NCBI RefSeq assembly: GCF_001586255.1
Contig: NZ_CP014544.1
Coordinates: 2,945,501 to 3,009,500, forward strand
Length of the DNA stretch: 64,000 nt
From: Zhongshania aliphaticivorans
GTDB taxonomy: Bacteria > Pseudomonadota > Gammaproteobacteria > Pseudomonadales > Spongiibacteraceae
Reading direction: 5' to 3'
The notes under the pieces are model-generated. The model worked only from the letters and a program-made list of their open reading frames with translations, was not told where the DNA came from and searched no databases. A program made the translations under genes and the position numbers. Positions 62,360 through 64,000 of the stretch are shown piece after piece; positions within the stretch are counted from its first letter, which is position 1, and every line of letters begins with the position of its first letter.

Positions 62360-62683
62360 ATGCCTAACTTCAAACATATATCCCCTCAAGATGCACACGC
62401 AATGGCGGCAGCAGGTAATTGCCAACTTGCGGACATTCGTGACGAGCAGTCCTTTGCCACCGCCCACATCCCGGCGGCCACGCACCTCGACAACCAAAGC
62501 CTTCAGCAGTTTGTCGAGGCTGCGGATCCCGATAAAGCCCTTATCATCTACTGTTACCATGGCAACAGTAGCCAGAGCGCAGCCCAGTATTTTGTTGAAA
62601 AGGATTTCACCGAGGTCTACAGCATGGATGGCGGCTTTGAAATGTGGCGACAACTCTATCCTCAAGATACTGTTACCGGTTAA
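62360..62683 (+). CDS. glpE: Thiosulfate sulfurtransferase GlpE (rhodanese)
   Basis: 107 residues from ATG 62360, the length I recall for E. coli GlpE. It is a single rhodanese domain with the active Cys in IYCYHGNSSQSAA. It transfers sulfur from thiosulfate to cyanide or thiols in the cytosol. The frame is open to 62306 but the extra 18 residues would overlap dgkA. Confidence 0.94.
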   Translation: MPNFKHISPQDAHAMAAAGNCQLADIRDEQSFATAHIPAATHLDNQSLQQFVEAADPDKALIIYCYHGNSSQSAAQYFVEKDFTEVYSMDGGFEMWRQLYPQDTVTG

Positions 62684-62776
62684 CACCCCATCAGCTAGCC
62701 GCTGCAATATTAACCGTGGTGCCTGTAAACGCCTGCCGACACCAACAGGTGGCCGCCGTTGATATTCAAGGACGTG

Positions 62777-64000
62777 CTAAGGCGCCACACACATAATACA
62801 GAAGGCATACACACCGCGACTGTCTCGCAATTGCAGCATCGACGACCACGCTGGCAGTACGCTATTTAAGGTACTCAGCAACGGCGAGGAGCTTTGCAAT
62901 ACCTGTTTCACCATACCGGAGCCGAGCAGCAGCTGTATTAGCTCTTCTTCGGGCGTGAGCGGCAAGCGCAAGACGCGACTGCTGGTATCCGACAAGCCCG
63001 CCAAGGCCGCCGCCGATGCCACCGCTTGTTTTAAACCGCCAAGCTGATCGACCAAACCAAGCTGCTGAGCATCCACCCCACTCCACACCCGCCCTTCGGC
63101 AATCGGTTCCACCTGTTCAACGAGCTTATTTCGGCCGTCTGCCACAATACCAATAAAGCGGCGGTAGCCATGCTCTATACCTGACTGAATTGCGCGCTCG
63201 AGAATTGGATCTAGCGGAATATCTGGCCGCAACTTCCCGGCCACTGCGCTGGTTCCAATACCATCGGTACTAATGCCAAGGCCGCTCAACATTTCGTCTA
63301 CTGTGGGGAAGGCGCCAAAAATGCCAATTGAACCAGTAAGTGTGGCTGGGGTTGCCCATATTTCATCGGCACCAGCAGCAATCCAATAACCGCCCGAAGC
63401 CGCCATGCTACCCATAGAAACGACTAAAGGCTTACCAGCCTCCTGCAACTGCGCTAGCTCGGCACGAATGACTTCAGACGCAAAAGCCGAACCACCGCCG
63501 CTGTCGATACGCAGCACCACCGCTTTAACGTCGTTATCGCGACGGGCTTGACGAATTAAGCTCGCCAGACTGTCACCGCCAATAGTGCCCGCGGGCTGGG
63601 TACCATCAACGATATTGCCACTTGCCACAATAACACCAACACCGGCGGGCTTGGCGGGTCTTAGATTTTGATTTAAGGCGAGGTAGTCTCGGTAGAAAAT
63701 ATGCTTATAGGCGCCGTCTTCGTCTTCACCTACTCGTTCAATCAGCATTGATCGCAATGCTGGGCGACTAACAATACCGTCGACCAAACCGTAATCGAGT
63801 GCGGCTTGCGCCGAATCACCGTTGACCTTGGCCATGACGTCATCAATATGATTCACATAAAAATCTAACTTCTCGGCCGATATTCCCCGCCGCGCGATAA
63901 GGGTATCGCTATACACCGCCCACAGCTGATCTAACCAGGCCTTATTTGATTCCTTCGCCGCATCCGACATATCGTTGCGGAGCAAGGGTTCAATGGCCGA
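62777..64000 (-). CDS. sppA: Signal peptide peptidase SppA, 67-kDa type (N-terminus outside the window)
   Basis: The frame is open to the window edge and encodes the C-terminal part (about 407 residues) of a normally about 610-residue inner-membrane protease. It cuts leftover signal peptides. The nucleophile Ser is in GSMAASGGYWIAAGADEI. The first residues SAIEPLLRNDM align with the E. coli sequence right after its catalytic Lys, so that Lys should be the next codon outside the window. The C-terminus ends in a hydrophobic tail. Confidence 0.94.
   Translation of the reverse strand, partial: SAIEPLLRNDMSDAAKESNKAWLDQLWAVYSDTLIARRGISAEKLDFYVNHIDDVMAKVNGDSAQAALDYGLVDGIVSRPALRSMLIERVGEDEDGAYKHIFYRDYLALNQNLRPAKPAGVGVIVASGNIVDGTQPAGTIGGDSLASLIRQARRDNDVKAVVLRIDSGGGSAFASEVIRAELAQLQEAGKPLVVSMGSMAASGGYWIAAGADEIWATPATLTGSIGIFGAFPTVDEMLSGLGISTDGIGTSAVAGKLRPDIPLDPILERAIQSGIEHGYRRFIGIVADGRNKLVEQVEPIAEGRVWSGVDAQQLGLVDQLGGLKQAVASAAALAGLSDTSSRVLRLPLTPEEELIQLLLGSGMVKQVLQSSSPLLSTLNSVLPAWSSMLQLRDSRGVYAFCIMCVAP

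Noticed and set aside
1-64000. CRISPR array, prophage, toxin-antitoxin or defence island
   Set aside because: No regularly spaced repeats, phage structural genes or recognised defence families were seen on either strand.

Overview
The window is a gene-dense stretch of a marine-type gammaproteobacterial chromosome. Gene content fits the Cellvibrionales/Spongiibacteraceae (Zhongshania-like), but that assignment is inference from family composition only: Entner-Doudoroff sugar catabolism under a HexR-like site, wax-ester synthesis, many acyl-CoA genes, MCE lipid transport, and beta-barrel proteins.

Layout. 1-12241 is a long minus-strand catabolic block. It runs from a HAD phosphatase, a SorC-type regulator, an NCS1-type permease, a polyol dehydrogenase and a PfkB sugar kinase into pgi, edd, zwf, pgl and the first 52 codons of eda. 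Read as a pathway, a hexitol is imported, oxidised to fructose, phosphorylated, isomerised to glucose-6-phosphate and split by the Entner-Doudoroff route. A divergent porin follows (12751-14022), then a tRNA-Arg(ACG) with an odd non-coding stretch next to it. 14649-17957 holds a CFA-like methyltransferase, a CaiB-type CoA transferase and an atypical crotonase. 17954-22605 is an MMPL/RND transporter facing a LolA-like protein and a beta-barrel protein. 22675-28578 has a PHB-depolymerase-type esterase, then a minus-strand operon (TVP38-disulfide reductase fusion, DUF547, two 'arsenosugar' glycosyltransferases, MOSC).

28579-32738 holds tandem membrane diguanylate cyclases. The first is split by a complete IS4-family element with a 9-bp target duplication. 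32809-36791 has Dps, a Kazal-like lipoprotein, and a divergent thiolase / high-molecular-weight FabG pair. 36918-38869 is an operon of EF-hand protein, ECF sigma factor, putative anti-sigma factor and CnrX-like periplasmic sensor. Next come a lytic transglycosylase, a Nudix hydrolase, a membrane redoxin, a wax-ester pair (WS/DGAT plus fatty acyl-CoA reductase), ChrA and a DEAD-box helicase.

48286-52072 carries small metabolic and membrane genes. 52321-57359 is an apparent lipid-trafficking operon: cardiolipin synthase, a PqiA/LetA protein split by a single in-frame stop, and a six-MCE-domain protein. An RND efflux pair, a DgkA-type kinase, GlpE and a partial SppA close the window.

The best candidates for something under-described are the sigma/EF-hand/sensor operon, the MMPL/LolA-like/barrel trio, the cls-LetA-LetB operon with its in-frame stop, and the NCS1-type permease in a polyol operon. 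No CRISPR array, prophage or obvious defence system was seen.
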